In this document: piece by piece, positions 9,350 to 18,746 of the stretch
Layout: the number at the start of each line of letters is the position of its first letter
How positions within the stretch are numbered: position 1 is the stretch's first letter
Assembly (NCBI RefSeq): GCF_025398195.1
Contig: NZ_JAODNV010000012.1
Coordinates: forward strand, 1 to 64,000
Direction: 5' to 3'
Origin: Chelativorans petroleitrophicus
Lineage (GTDB): Bacteria > Pseudomonadota > Alphaproteobacteria > Rhizobiales > Rhizobiaceae
DNA length: 64,000 nt
Position numbers and translations under genes: made by a program
The notes under the pieces: model-generated
What the model was told of the DNA's origin: nothing
The model's database searches: none
Seen by the model: only the letters and a program-made list of their open reading frames with translations

Positions 9350-12121
9350 TTGACTGACCAGACCACGCCGGAACCCGGCGGCCCCGACGACATCGAGCCC
9401 ATCTCGATCATCGAGGAAATGCAGCAGTCCTACCTCGCTTACGCGATGAGCGTAATCGTGAGCAGGGCGCTGCCGGACGTGCGCGACGGGCTGAAGCCCG
9501 TGCATCGGCGCATTCTCTATGCCTCGCACGAGAGCGGCTATCACTGGAACCGCAAATATGTGAAATCGGCCCGCCCCGTGGCCGACGTGATGGGTAACTA
9601 CCATCCGCACGGCGACGCTGCCATCTATGACGCGCTGGTGCGCATGGCGCAGGACTGGTCCATGCGCCTGCCGCTCATCGACGGGCAGGGCAATTTCGGC
9701 TCCATCGACGGCGATCCGCCGGCGGCCATGCGCTACACCGAGGCGCGGCTGACCAAGGCGGCGCACGAGCTGCTCGAGGACATCGACAAGGAGACGGTCA
9801 ACTGGCGCGACACCTATGACGGCGCCAAGCAGGAGCCGGAGGTTCTGCCTGCCAGGTTCCCCAATCTGCTCGTCAACGGCTCGGGCGGCATCGCCGTCGG
9901 CATGGCCACCAACATTCCGCCGCACAACCTGTCCGAGGTGATCGAGGGCTGCGTGGCGCTGATCGACAATCCGGCGCTGGAGCTTTCGCAGCTTCTGGAG
10001 ATCATTCCCGGGCCGGACTTCCCGACCGGCGGGATCATCCTCGGCCGTTCCGGCATTCACAGCGCCTATTCCACCGGGCGCGGCGCGATCATCATGCGCG
10101 GCAGAGCATCGGTGGAGCGCGTGCGCGGCGACCGCGAGGCGATCATCGTCACCGAGGTGCCCTATCAGGTCAACAAGGCCCAGATGATCGAGAAGATGGC
10201 CGAGCTCGTGCGCGACAAGCGCATCGAGGGCATCTCCGACATCCGCGACGAGAGCGACCGGCAGGGCTACCGCGTCGTCATTGAGCTGAAGCGGGATGCC
10301 AATGCGGAGGTGATCCTCAACCAGCTCTACCGCTTCACGCCGCTACAGAGCACCTTCGGCGCCAACATGGTGGCGCTCAATGGCGGCAAGCCGGAGCAGC
10401 TGATGCTCATCGACATGCTCAAGGCCTTCATCGCCTTCCGTGAGGAGGTGGTGAGCCGGCGCACGAAATATCTGTTGCGCAAGGCGCGCGAGCGGGCGCA
10501 TGTGCTGGTGGGCCTTGCGATCGCGGTGGCGAATATCGACGAGGTGATCCGGCTGATCCGCCATGCGCCCGATCCGCAGAGCGCGCGCGAACAGCTCATG
10601 GAGCGGCGCTGGCCGGCGCGCGACGTGGAAGCGCTGATCACGCTGATTGCCGACCCGCGCCACAGGATCAACGAGGACGGCACCTACAATCTCTCTGAGG
10701 AGCAGGCGCGCGCCATTCTCGACCTGCGCCTGCAGAGGCTCACCGCTCTCGGGCGCGACGAAATCTCGGACGAGCTGAACAAGATCGGAGAGGAGATACA
10801 GGACTATCTCGACATCCTGTCCTCGCGCGCGCGCATTCTGGGCATCGTCAAGGACGAGCTGATCGCCGTTCGCGACGAATTCGGCACGCCCCGGCGCACC
10901 GAGATCGTGGACGGCGGCGCGGACATGGAGGATGAGGACCTTATCCAGCGCGAGGATATGGTCGTCACCGTCACCCACAAGGGCTACATCAAGCGGGTGC
11001 CGCTTTCCATTTACCGGGCGCAGGCGCGTGGCGGCAAGGGCCGCTCGGGCATGTCGACCAAGGACGAGGATTTCGTCACCGGGCTTTTCGTGGCGAGCAC
11101 CCATACGCCGATCCTCTTCTTCTCCTCGCGCGGCATCGTTTACAAGGAGAAGGTGTGGCGGCTGCCGGTGGGCACGCCGCAATCGGTGGGCAAGTTCCTG
11201 CGCAACATGCTGCCGCTGGAGGAGGGGGAGCGCATCACCTCCATCATGCCCCTGCCGGAGGACGAGGAGAGCTGGGATCAGCTTCACGTCATGTTCGCCA
11301 CCACGCGGGGCACGGTGCGGCGCAACAAGCTGTCGGATTTCGTGCAGGTGAACCGCAACGGCAAGATCGCCATGAAGCTCGATGCGGGGGACGAGATCCT
11401 GGCGGTCTACACCTGCACTGAAGATGACGACGTGCTGCTGACGGCGGCGTCCGGCCAGTGCATCCGCTTCCCCGTGACGGATGTGCGCGTCTTCGCCGGG
11501 CGCAGCTCGGTAGGCGTGCGCGGCATCAGCCTGGCAGAGGGCGACCGCGTCATTTCCATGGCCATTCTCGGCCATGTGGAGGCCACTCCGGCTGAGCGCG
11601 CGGCCTATCTGAAGCAGGCGACGGCCGAGCGCCGGCTTGCCAATGGCGGCGAGGAAGAGGAGATCACGCTGACCAATGAGGATATCGGCGAGGAGACCGT
11701 ACTCCCGCCCGAGCGCTACGAGGAGCTGAAGCGGCGCGAGCAGTTCGTGCTGACCGTCAGCGAATACGGCTACGGGAAGCGCTCCTCCTCCTACGATTTC
11801 CGCCTGACGGGGCGCGGCGGCAAGGGCATCCGCGCAACGGACGTATCCAAGCGCGACGAGATCGGCGCGCTGGTGGCCGCTTTCCCTGTGGCGCACGACG
11901 ATCAGATCATGCTGGTCACCAATGGCGGGCAGATCATTCGCGTGCCGGTGTCGGGCATCCGCATCGCAAGCCGCGCCACCAAGGGCGTGACCATCTTCAA
12001 CACGGCCGAGGGTGAGCGCGTGGTTTCGGTGGAGCGCATTTCCGAGCCGCAAAACGGCGAAGGCAACGGCGCGGAAGATGAGGCTTCGTCACCGGTCAAC
12101 GAGGGAAGCGGCGGCGTATAA
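9350..12121 (+). CDS. gyrA: DNA gyrase subunit A
   Basis: GyrA is the DNA-breaking subunit of gyrase, which introduces negative supercoils with GyrB. The breakage domain carries [49 protein letters not shown] and the active-site tyrosine in the [10 protein letters not shown] motif. The C-terminal beta-pinwheel has the GyrA-box-like [10 protein letters not shown]. At 923 residues it is a normal alphaproteobacterial length. It must start at the TTG at 9350, because an in-frame TGA lies three codons upstream and the next ATG would delete conserved sequence. The fluoroquinolone-determining region has the Ser-to-Ala change (HPHGDAA rather than HPHGDSA) common in alphaproteobacteria. Confidence 0.98.
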   Translation: MTDQTTPEPGGPDDIEPISIIEEMQQSYLAYAMSVIVSRALPDVRDGLKPVHRRILYASHESGYHWNRKYVKSARPVADVMGNYHPHGDAAIYDALVRMAQDWSMRLPLIDGQGNFGSIDGDPPAAMRYTEARLTKAAHELLEDIDKETVNWRDTYDGAKQEPEVLPARFPNLLVNGSGGIAVGMATNIPPHNLSEVIEGCVALIDNPALELSQLLEIIPGPDFPTGGIILGRSGIHSAYSTGRGAIIMRGRASVERVRGDREAIIVTEVPYQVNKAQMIEKMAELVRDKRIEGISDIRDESDRQGYRVVIELKRDANAEVILNQLYRFTPLQSTFGANMVALNGGKPEQLMLIDMLKAFIAFREEVVSRRTKYLLRKARERAHVLVGLAIAVANIDEVIRLIRHAPDPQSAREQLMERRWPARDVEALITLIADPRHRINEDGTYNLSEEQARAILDLRLQRLTALGRDEISDELNKIGEEIQDYLDILSSRARILGIVKDELIAVRDEFGTPRRTEIVDGGADMEDEDLIQREDMVVTVTHKGYIKRVPLSIYRAQARGGKGRSGMSTKDEDFVTGLFVASTHTPILFFSSRGIVYKEKVWRLPVGTPQSVGKFLRNMLPLEEGERITSIMPLPEDEESWDQLHVMFATTRGTVRRNKLSDFVQVNRNGKIAMKLDAGDEILAVYTCTEDDDVLLTAASGQCIRFPVTDVRVFAGRSSVGVRGISLAEGDRVISMAILGHVEATPAERAAYLKQATAERRLANGGEEEEITLTNEDIGEETVLPPERYEELKRREQFVLTVSEYGYGKRSSSYDFRLTGRGGKGIRATDVSKRDEIGALVAAFPVAHDDQIMLVTNGGQIIRVPVSGIRIASRATKGVTIFNTAEGERVVSVERISEPQNGEGNGAEDEASSPVNEGSGGV

Positions 12122-12133
12122 CCTGCTGCTATC

Positions 12134-12265
12134 CTATCGGCGGGGGAAATGATCCCGGCGTGTGCGGGCTTCCAGCCTCACGCGCTGGGCTTCCTGATGA
12201 AGGCCGAACGCGGTGGCGATCAGCATTGCGAAGGTCATGGCGGCTGCGAGTGTGAAGATCAGCAT
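12134..12265 (-). CDS. Small membrane protein, 43 residues
   Basis: A short reading frame downstream of and convergent with gyrA. It starts MLIFTLAAAMTFAMLIATAF, a single hydrophobic helix of about 20 residues, followed by a highly charged tail (GLHQEAQRVRLEARTRRDH). The ribosome binding site is near perfect (AAGGAGG, six bases before the ATG). I do not recognise a named family, but the single-helix plus amphipathic tail layout is typical of small regulatory membrane proteins. A LexA-box-like repeat lies about 105 bases upstream (12371-12385), so SOS control is possible. The gene call rests on the ribosome binding site and clear membrane helix; the function is unknown. Confidence 0.75.
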   Translation of the reverse strand: MLIFTLAAAMTFAMLIATAFGLHQEAQRVRLEARTRRDHFPRR

Positions 12266-12370
12266 TGGTTTGCCTCCTTGTCGCAATAACGAGCCAGCGC
12301 GTCCTTGGTTTCATCGCCGCTCTTGATGTTCACTGTGACCTATCGCGCCGCAACCGGCGCTGAACGCCGC

Positions 12371-12385
12371 GTTCAACTTGCGTTC
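12371..12385. promoter_or_regulatory. Candidate LexA box
   Basis: GTTCAACTTGCGTTC reads GTTC-N7-GTTC, that is GAAC-N7-GAAC on the minus strand, the alphaproteobacterial LexA operator. A further GAAC at 12363 makes the site denser. It lies between the 43-codon gene (minus strand, start 12265) and the LysE-type gene (plus strand, start 12561), so either could be the target. Nothing else is recognisable in this 295-base gap. Confidence 0.55.
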
Positions 12386-12560
12386 ATCCGGCCCGGGCTC
12401 GTCTCTTGTGTTTGAAGGCCGGCTGTGGCTTCGTAGCGGAGCGGTTCCAGGACAGGCGGTTGCCCGCTTTCCGTCCGGAGTTGCGAAGAATGATGGCCAG
12501 ATCGTTCCGGCGTTCTCCCGAGCCGCGGAACGATCCGGTGCCGAAACGGGGAAGATGCCG

Positions 12561-13178
12561 ATGCCCGAATATGCTGCGCTCGTATCCTACGTCATTGCCT
12601 GCTTTGCGATCGTGATCGTGCCCGGACCGTCGGTGACGGTCATCGTGGCCAATGCCATGCGCCATGGCGCCCGGGCAGGTCTTCTCAACGTTCTGGGAAC
12701 GCAGATCGGCCTGGTTCTGATGATCGGCGTGCTCGCCTTCGGCATGGCGGCAGTGGTGAGCGCCATGGGCAGCATTTTCGAGATCCTGCGGTTCCTGGGA
12801 GCGGCCTATCTCGTCTGGCTCGGCATCCGCATGTGGCGTTCGGACGGCAGGCTTGTCGAAGACAAGGAGGCGAATATGCCGGCAAGCCGCTCCTTTGTCC
12901 TGCAGGGATTCATCGTAATCTGGTCGAATCCCAAGGCGCTTCTCTTTTTCGGTGCCTTCATTCCCCAATTCGTTGATCCGGCGGGCGATCCGGTCCGGCA
13001 GACCCTGCTTCTGGGTGTGATCTTCATGGCGGTGGCGACGCTGTTCGATTCGCTCTACGCGCTCGCCGCCGGGGGAGCGGGCGCCAGGCTGACGCGCGCG
13101 CGGATGCGCCTTGCCGAACGCATCTCCGGAACCTGCCTGATTGGCGGCGGCCTGTGGCTGGCGCTTTCGCGGCGGTAG
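12561..13178 (+). CDS. LysE/RhtB family amino-acid exporter
   Basis: A 205-residue inner-membrane protein of the LysE/RhtB superfamily, which exports amino acids and related small molecules. Family signatures are FAIVIVPGPSVTVIVANAMRHG near the N-terminus, GAAYLVWLGIRMWR and FVLQGFIVIWSNPKALLFFGAFIPQFV. Six hydrophobic segments are visible. The ATG at 12561 has GGGGAAG six bases upstream and gives the typical N-terminus MPEYAAL; an ATG two codons earlier is also possible. The substrate cannot be predicted. The LexA-like box at 12371 is 175 bases upstream and may belong to the divergent small gene instead. Confidence 0.93.
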   Translation: MPEYAALVSYVIACFAIVIVPGPSVTVIVANAMRHGARAGLLNVLGTQIGLVLMIGVLAFGMAAVVSAMGSIFEILRFLGAAYLVWLGIRMWRSDGRLVEDKEANMPASRSFVLQGFIVIWSNPKALLFFGAFIPQFVDPAGDPVRQTLLLGVIFMAVATLFDSLYALAAGGAGARLTRARMRLAERISGTCLIGGGLWLALSRR

Positions 13179-13218
13179 GTGAATTGCCATCCTCCGCGAG
13201 GCGCGATAAAGCTCGGAC

Positions 13219-13719
13219 ATGACAATGCGCACGGCCTTTTACGCCGGGTCCTTCGACCCGCTTACCAACGGTCATCTGGACGTTCTGCGGGGCGCACTGA
13301 CGGTGGCCGATACGGTGGTGGTGGGCATCGGCATCCATCCGGGCAAGAAGCCGCTTTTCACCTATGAGGAGCGCGTGTCGCTGATCGAGCGCTGGGCGGA
13401 GGCGGAGCTTGGCGTGGATGCCGCCCGCATCCGGGTCGTGGCTTTCGACAATCTGGTGGTGGATGCCGCACGTGCCCATGGGGCCTCGATCATGATCCGG
13501 GGCCTGCGCGACGGTACCGATCTCGACTACGAGATGCAGATGGCCGGCATGAACGAGACCATGGCGCCGGACCTGCAGACCGTTTTTCTGCCGGCGAGCC
13601 CCTCCGTGCGCACGATTACGGCCACACTCGTGCGGCAGATCGCCTCCATGGGCGGGGACGTGAGTCCCTTCGTGCCGGCCGTCGTGGCCGACGCGCTGAA
13701 GGCGAAGTTCGCCGCCTGA
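13219..13719 (+). CDS. coaD: Pantetheine-phosphate adenylyltransferase
   Basis: CoaD transfers AMP from ATP to 4'-phosphopantetheine, the fourth step of coenzyme A synthesis. The nucleotidyltransferase motif [19 protein letters not shown] contains the (T/H)xGH signature. [21 protein letters not shown] and the C-terminal [22 protein letters not shown] are conserved. The 166-residue length is standard. It lies 40 bases after the LysE gene and 32 bases before the exported cyclophilin gene, the usual rhizobial order. Confidence 0.97.
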   Translation: MTMRTAFYAGSFDPLTNGHLDVLRGALTVADTVVVGIGIHPGKKPLFTYEERVSLIERWAEAELGVDAARIRVVAFDNLVVDAARAHGASIMIRGLRDGTDLDYEMQMAGMNETMAPDLQTVFLPASPSVRTITATLVRQIASMGGDVSPFVPAVVADALKAKFAA

Positions 13720-13751
13720 AACGGACACGGACACAACCGGAGAGTTACCTC

Positions 13752-14336
13752 ATGCGCTTTTCTTCCTTCGCCGCATCCCTTTGTCTTGCCGCATGCATCG
13801 CGCTTGGCGCCGCGGAAGGGCAGGCCGCAGAGCCGGAAAACACGTTGGTGATCGAGCTTGAAAGCGGGAAGGTGGAAATAGGATTGAGGCCGGATCTGGC
13901 GCCCCAGCATGTGGAGCGCATCAAGCAGCTTGCCCGGGACGGAGCCTATGACAATGTGGCCTTTCACCGGGTGATCGACGGCTTCATGGCGCAGACGGGC
14001 GACGTGCAGTACGGCGATATGGAAGACGGCTACAACCCGCAGCGCGCGGGGACCGGGGGCTCGCATCTGCCTGATCTGCCGGCCGAGTTTTCCGACGAGC
14101 CTTTCGAGCGCGGCACGGTCGGCATGGCCCGCGCGCAGGACCCGAACTCGGCCAATTCCCAGTTCTTCATCATGTTCGCGCCGGCACCCCACCTGAACGG
14201 AGGCTACACGGTGGTCGGCCAAGTGGAATCCGGCATGGAATATGTGGATCAGATCAAGAAGGGCAATCCGGCCGCCAATGGTATGGTTCAGGACCCCGAC
14301 CGCATGCTGCGCGTTTACATCGCCGCCGACGAATAA
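13752..14336 (+). CDS. Exported peptidyl-prolyl cis-trans isomerase (cyclophilin)
   Basis: A 194-residue cyclophilin with a signal peptide (MRFSSFAASLCLAACIALGA, likely cleavage near GQAA), so it should act in the periplasm on proline bonds of folding proteins. The isomerase core is clear: YDNVAFHRVIDGFMAQTGD, FERGTVGMARAQDPNSANSQFFI and LNGGYTVVGQVESGME. A Cys lies within the hydrophobic stretch (AACIALG), so a lipoprotein form is conceivable but the lipobox is poor. Twenty bases separate it from the cytosolic cyclophilin gene, which it resembles closely; the pair looks like an old duplication. Confidence 0.95.
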   Translation: MRFSSFAASLCLAACIALGAAEGQAAEPENTLVIELESGKVEIGLRPDLAPQHVERIKQLARDGAYDNVAFHRVIDGFMAQTGDVQYGDMEDGYNPQRAGTGGSHLPDLPAEFSDEPFERGTVGMARAQDPNSANSQFFIMFAPAPHLNGGYTVVGQVESGMEYVDQIKKGNPAANGMVQDPDRMLRVYIAADE

Positions 14337-14356
14337 CAACCTGGAAAGGGCACGAA

Positions 14357-14830
14357 ATGGCCGAGATCAAAGACCCCGAGAACACGATTCTCATGGAGAC
14401 CACCAAGGGAAGTGTGGTGATCGAGCTCTTTCCCGACAAGGCGCCCGCCCATGCGGCCCGCATCAAGGAACTCGCGCGCGAGGGCTTTTATGACGGGGTC
14501 GTCTTCCACCGAGTGATCGAGGGTTTCATGGCGCAGACGGGCGATCCGACCGGTACGGGTACCGGCGGCTCCGACAAGCCGGATCTGAAAGCGGAGTTTT
14601 CGGATCTGCCGCACCTGCGCGGCACCTGCTCCATGGCCCGCACCCAGAATCCGAACTCGGCCAATTCGCAGTTTTTCATCTGCTTCGATGATGCGCCCTG
14701 GCTCGACCGGCAGTATTCGGTCTGGGGCCGCGTGATCGAAGGAATGGAAAACATCGACCGCATCAAGCGCGGGGAGCCGGTGCGCGACCCGGACAGGATC
14801 ATCTCCATGAAGGTGGCGGCCGACGTCTGA
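14357..14830 (+). CDS. ppiB: Cytosolic peptidyl-prolyl cis-trans isomerase B
   Basis: A 157-residue cyclophilin without a signal peptide. Core motifs are YDGVVFHRVIEGFMAQTGDP, LRGTCSMARTQNPNSANSQF and LDRQYSVWGRVIEGMENID. It catalyses cis-trans isomerisation of peptidyl-prolyl bonds in the cytosol. GGAAAGGG upstream of the ATG is a good ribosome binding site. It is followed after three bases by a small exported-protein gene, suggesting co-transcription. Confidence 0.96.
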   Translation: MAEIKDPENTILMETTKGSVVIELFPDKAPAHAARIKELAREGFYDGVVFHRVIEGFMAQTGDPTGTGTGGSDKPDLKAEFSDLPHLRGTCSMARTQNPNSANSQFFICFDDAPWLDRQYSVWGRVIEGMENIDRIKRGEPVRDPDRIISMKVAADV

Positions 14831-14833
14831 ACC

Positions 14834-15223
14834 ATGAAGCGTTTCGCCGCCGCATTCCTTCTGTTGTCTCTTGGCTCGCTGCCCGCCTTCGCCTCCGGCA
14901 CGGTCGAGTGCGCCTCCGCGGATGAGGGCGCGCGGCTGAGCCTCACCATCGGCAGCCTTCCGGTATTGGCGGTGGTTGGCGCCGAGATCGAGGCGGGCGG
15001 CAGGAGCCTGGGGCTCAACCGGGAAGGGGACGAGGTGATGGCTGTCGGGCAGGCTTTTGCCACGGAAGACGAGATGCGGGTCGATTTCACCGATCCGAAT
15101 GTCGAACGCGTGTTGGCGGAGCTTCGCCTTTTTTCCGCGACGGAAGGCAGAGACATGGCAATGGCCGGGACCCTGAAAATTCCCGGCGCGGGCGCCTGGG
15201 CTCTGATCTGCTCCGGGCCATAG
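14834..15223 (+). CDS. Exported hypothetical protein
   Basis: A 129-residue protein with a signal peptide ([20 protein letters not shown], cleavage after AFA). The mature part has two cysteines near its ends (VECASADEG and LICSGP), which could form a disulphide in the periplasm. I do not recognise a named domain. It lies three bases after ppiB and eight before queA, so it is probably co-transcribed with them. The same position is occupied by similar genes in related bacteria to my recollection, but this cannot be checked here. Confidence 0.8.
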   Translation: MKRFAAAFLLLSLGSLPAFASGTVECASADEGARLSLTIGSLPVLAVVGAEIEAGGRSLGLNREGDEVMAVGQAFATEDEMRVDFTDPNVERVLAELRLFSATEGRDMAMAGTLKIPGAGAWALICSGP

Positions 15224-15231
15224 GGCAAGCC

Positions 15232-16308
15232 ATGCGGGTCGATCTGTTCGATTTCGAGCTGCCGGAAGACCGGATTGCGCTGAGGCCTGCAAGCCCGCGC
15301 GATTCGGCGCGGATGCTCGTGGTCCGCCCGGGAGGGACTTTCGAGGACCGCACGGTGCGCGATTTGCCGGAGTTCCTGCGGCCTGGCGATGCGCTGGTGT
15401 TCAACGATACGAAGGTGATCCCAGCGCGCCTTTCCGGTTTTCGCAGGCGCGGCGGGTCCATCGCGCAGATCGACGCGACGTTACACATGCGTGCCGGCCC
15501 GGACCGCTGGAAGGCCTTTCTGCGGCCTGCCAAACGCGTCGAGGTGGGCGAGCGTATTCAATTCGGCCACGACGCGCGGGTGTGTCTGCTCGGCTCGCTG
15601 GAAGCGACCGTGGCGGAAAAGGGCGAGGGCGGCGAGGCGCTGCTCGTCTTCGACCTTTCCGGGCCCGTGCTGGACGAGGCGATCGCCGCGGCGGGGCGCG
15701 TTCCCCTGCCGCCCTATATCGCGTCCAGACGCATGGACGACGACCGCGACCGGACCGACTACCAGACGATCTTCGCGCGCGAGGAGGGGGCGGTCGCCGC
15801 CCCCACGGCGGGGCTGCATTTCACGCCGGAGCTGTTTCAGGCGCTCGATGCCGCCGGAATCGAGCGGCAGTTCGTGACGCTACATGTGGGGGCGGGGACG
15901 TTCCTGCCGGTGAAGGCTGAGGATACGGAAGCCCACAAGATGCACGCGGAATGGGGGGAGGTGGACGCGGAGACCGCCGACGCGCTCAACGGGGTGCGGG
16001 CGCGGGGAGGGCGCATCGTTTCCGTCGGCACCACCTCGCTCCGGCTTCTTGAAAGCGCGACCGATGCTTCGGGTCGGATCGCGGCATGGTCGGGCGAAAC
16101 GGACATCTTCATCGTGCCCGGCTATCGGTTCAGGGCGGTGGACATCCTCATGACGAATTTCCACCTGCCGCGCTCGACGCTTTTCATGCTGGTTTCGGCC
16201 TTCAGCGGCCTTGAAACCATGAAGGCCGCCTACCGCCACGCGATTGAAGGCGGCTATCGCTTCTATTCCTATGGCGACGCCAGCCTGCTTTTCAGGGAAG
16301 AATGGTGA
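15232..16308 (+). CDS. queA: S-adenosylmethionine:tRNA ribosyltransferase-isomerase
   Basis: QueA transfers the ribosyl part of SAM to 7-aminomethyl-7-deazaguanine in tRNA, making epoxyqueuosine. Conserved stretches are [73 protein letters not shown] and [17 protein letters not shown]. The 358-residue length is typical. It overlaps tgt by seven bases, so the two queuosine genes are translationally linked. Confidence 0.97.
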   Translation: MRVDLFDFELPEDRIALRPASPRDSARMLVVRPGGTFEDRTVRDLPEFLRPGDALVFNDTKVIPARLSGFRRRGGSIAQIDATLHMRAGPDRWKAFLRPAKRVEVGERIQFGHDARVCLLGSLEATVAEKGEGGEALLVFDLSGPVLDEAIAAAGRVPLPPYIASRRMDDDRDRTDYQTIFAREEGAVAAPTAGLHFTPELFQALDAAGIERQFVTLHVGAGTFLPVKAEDTEAHKMHAEWGEVDAETADALNGVRARGGRIVSVGTTSLRLLESATDASGRIAAWSGETDIFIVPGYRFRAVDILMTNFHLPRSTLFMLVSAFSGLETMKAAYRHAIEGGYRFYSYGDASLLFREEW

Positions 16309-17438
16309 GCGATCATTTTACATTCCGCGTGCTGGCCACGGACGGGCTGGCACGGCGCGGGGAAATCACCATGCCGCGCGGCACCATCCGCACGCCGGCC
16401 TTCATGCCCGTGGGAACGGCGGGCACGGTTAAGGCCATGTATATGGACCAGGTGCGCGCGCTGGGAACCGACATCATCCTCGGCAACACCTATCATCTGA
16501 TGCTGAGGCCCGGGGCCGAGCGCGTGGCCAGTCTGGGCGGGCTGCATGAGTTTGCCCGCTGGCCCTATCCGATCCTCACCGATTCGGGCGGCTTCCAGGT
16601 GATGTCGCTTGCGGCCCTGCGCAAGATCAGGGAGGACGGCGTGACCTTCCGTTCCCACGTGGACGGCAAGGTGCACCACATGTCGCCGGAGCGCTCCATC
16701 GAAATCCAGGGGCTGCTCGACGCCGACATTCAGATGCAGCTCGACGAGTGCATCGCGCTGCCGGCGCCCGAGCGGGAGATCGAACGGGCCATGGAGCTGT
16801 CGCTGCGCTGGGCAGAGCGCTGCAAGACGGCCTTCGGCGACCAGCCCGGCAAAGCGATGTTCGGGATCGTGCAGGGCGGCGACAAGGTGCATCTGCGCCT
16901 GCGCTCGGCGGAGGCGCTGGCGGCCATGGAACTCAAGGGCTATGCCGTGGGCGGCCTGGCGGTGGGCGAGCCGCAGGCCGTGATGCTGGAGATTCTGGAG
17001 GCGACCTGCCCGGCACTGCCCGCGGACAAGCCGCGCTATCTTATGGGCGTCGGCACGCCGGATGACATTCTGAAGTCCGTGGCTCGCGGCATCGACATGT
17101 TCGACTGTGTTATGCCGACACGCGCGGGCCGCCATGGCCTGGCCTTCACGCGGCGCGGCAAGATCAACCTGAAGAACGCGCGCCATGCCGACGATCCCCG
17201 CCCGCTGGACGAGGAGAGCGATTGTCCGGCCGCGCGCGACTATTCGCGCGCCTATCTGCATCATCTGGTCAAGTCCGGCGAGGCGCTGGGCGGCATGCTG
17301 CTTACCTGGAACAATCTGGCCTACTACCAGAGCCTCATGGCCGATATCCGCGCGGCGATAGAGCAGGGGCGGTTCAAGGAACGGGTGGCCGAAATCCAGG
17401 AGGAGTGGGCGCGCGGCGACCTGCCGGCCTTGGGGTGA
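16302..17438 (+). CDS. tgt: tRNA-guanine transglycosylase, zinc-site variant
   Basis: TGT exchanges guanine 34 for preQ1 in tRNAs for Asp, Asn, His and Tyr. The catalytic parts are intact: [12 protein letters not shown] (Asp94), the substrate loop GLAVGEP and the nucleophile in [10 protein letters not shown] (Asp268). The structural zinc site is largely lost. Where other TGTs have C-x-C-x2-C this one reads SDCPAAR (Ser306, Cys308, Ala311), and the usual His in the 'IHNL' segment is Asn337 (TWNNLAYY). As I recall, other rhizobial TGTs share this change. Length (378) and fold motifs are otherwise normal. It starts inside the end of queA. Confidence 0.96.
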   Translation: MVSDHFTFRVLATDGLARRGEITMPRGTIRTPAFMPVGTAGTVKAMYMDQVRALGTDIILGNTYHLMLRPGAERVASLGGLHEFARWPYPILTDSGGFQVMSLAALRKIREDGVTFRSHVDGKVHHMSPERSIEIQGLLDADIQMQLDECIALPAPEREIERAMELSLRWAERCKTAFGDQPGKAMFGIVQGGDKVHLRLRSAEALAAMELKGYAVGGLAVGEPQAVMLEILEATCPALPADKPRYLMGVGTPDDILKSVARGIDMFDCVMPTRAGRHGLAFTRRGKINLKNARHADDPRPLDEESDCPAARDYSRAYLHHLVKSGEALGGMLLTWNNLAYYQSLMADIRAAIEQGRFKERVAEIQEEWARGDLPALG

Positions 17439-17677
17439 AAGCCTTGTTCGGGGACACCGGCCCGGCGCCGCGAACATGAGGCGACCGGACGCTGGAGGGA
17501 GGTCCGGAGGGACAGGTTTGGCTCAGTTCCGGCGGGCTTGACTCGACCTATCCCGACTGCGGCTCTCGCCAATCCCTTTATCTCGAACCAAATCGCCATG
17601 AGGCGAAGGCTTCCCGCCAGCCATAGGAAGCTCAGGCAACGGGCATCCTCCTCGTGCCGTGAGGCGATGGCGGCGCT

Positions 17678-18406
17678 TCAGGGGTCGATAAGCCCCTGCT
17701 GGATGGCCTTGGCGACGGCCTGTGAGAGCGTCCGGCATTCCAGTTTCTGCCGGGCCGTGCGGAGATAGCTGCGCACCGTGTATTCGGAGATTTCCAGGAT
17801 GGCCGCGATGGCCTTGGAGTCCTTTCCGCGCGCGGTCCACAGCAGGCACTCGGCCTCGCGCGGCGCAAGGGCCGGGGCGGCAATCGAAAGGGAGAGCTCA
17901 GCCAGAGCCTTTTCGTGAATCAATTGAGCGGCTTGCCGGAGAAAGCTGAAATTCTGCTCAATGAAGCTCAACCAGCCTTCAAGCGACCCATCCCCGCTGA
18001 TCGAAAGGATCGAGCGACGGGAGAACCGGTCGACGGTCGGGAAACAATGGCCATGCGCACCGACGCCATGGGCCTGCGAATCGGTTATGACCGCCTTTTC
18101 GCGCTCGTTCATCTGGATCTCGTGCCAGCCGAAAGGTTCGGTCGCGCTGAACCCGGCGCGCACGACAGGATCGATACTCACGTAGTTCATGAGCATGTAG
18201 CGGAATATCCACTCCGGCGTGGTTGTGCGCACAAACGGATAATTGATCGGCCCGGCGCGCGAAACGTTCATGTGGAACGTTACGTGCTTGAGCTCGAGGC
18301 TGTCGCGCAGGAGGAAGATGGCGTCCTCGACGCTGCCTGGCTCGTTCATCGCCTCGATAATTTCGGTCTGGGTTAGCCGGACCAGCTTTTCGCGGCCACG
18401 ATGCAT
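17678..18406 (-). CDS. LuxR family quorum-sensing regulator without a linked synthase
   Basis: A 242-residue LuxR protein. The N-terminal part fits the acyl-homoserine-lactone binding domain: the residues that correspond by spacing to TraR Trp57, Tyr61, Asp70, Pro71 and Trp85 are Trp66, Tyr70, Asp79, Pro80 and Trp94. The C-terminal part is the LuxR helix-turn-helix (LAPREAECLLWTARGKDSKA, ISEYTVRSYLRTARQKL, about 180-238). No luxI-type synthase lies in the window, so this is an orphan ('solo') regulator here. The ATG at 18406 gives a normal N-terminus; sequence upstream in frame does not look coding. A 13-base palindrome about 90 bases upstream could be its own operator. Confidence 0.92.
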   Translation of the reverse strand: MHRGREKLVRLTQTEIIEAMNEPGSVEDAIFLLRDSLELKHVTFHMNVSRAGPINYPFVRTTTPEWIFRYMLMNYVSIDPVVRAGFSATEPFGWHEIQMNEREKAVITDSQAHGVGAHGHCFPTVDRFSRRSILSISGDGSLEGWLSFIEQNFSFLRQAAQLIHEKALAELSLSIAAPALAPREAECLLWTARGKDSKAIAAILEISEYTVRSYLRTARQKLECRTLSQAVAKAIQQGLIDP

Positions 18407-18494
18407 GCGACCCCCGGTTTCTTCCCACTTCAGATTGCATTGTAGCCGAGTCGTTTGCAAGCAGGTGTATAGGCCCTTGTGCAGCTCTTCACAA

Positions 18495-18507
18495 ACCAAC
18501 GATTGGT
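18495..18507. promoter_or_regulatory. Short palindrome upstream of the luxR gene
   Basis: ACCAACGATTGGT is a perfect inverted repeat (five-base arms, three-base centre) about 90 bases upstream of the LuxR start codon. It could be an operator for that regulator or another protein. It is shorter than classical 18-20-base lux boxes, so the assignment is weak. Confidence 0.25.
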
Positions 18508-18674
18508 AAACGGAGGGCAAAAAAACCACGCGGAAAGCTGGCCCGGATGGACGGGACCATTGGGAGCGGAAGTTGGGAATGTGATTTAAGCACGTGAGTG
18601 TTTGGCGCCTGGCCGGTTTGAGGGAAGTTCATTGGCCTGCCCGGTGAAAAGGGTTCCGTTCGGGCGAATCAAAA

Positions 18675-18693
18675 CCCCGGCACAAGGCCGGGG
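18675..18693 (-). terminator. Intrinsic terminator after the GPR-like gene
   Basis: A seven-base CCCCGGC/GCCGGGG stem with a five-base loop. On the minus strand it is followed by TTTT. It lies about 50 bases past the stop of the minus-strand gene ending at 18747. The remaining bases of the 18407-18746 gap hold only the luxR upstream region. Confidence 0.75.
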
Positions 18694-18746
18694 CTTTGAT
18701 GATCGGCTGCGGTCGGGGAGAGAATGCCCGTCTCGTGTCTTCAGCC

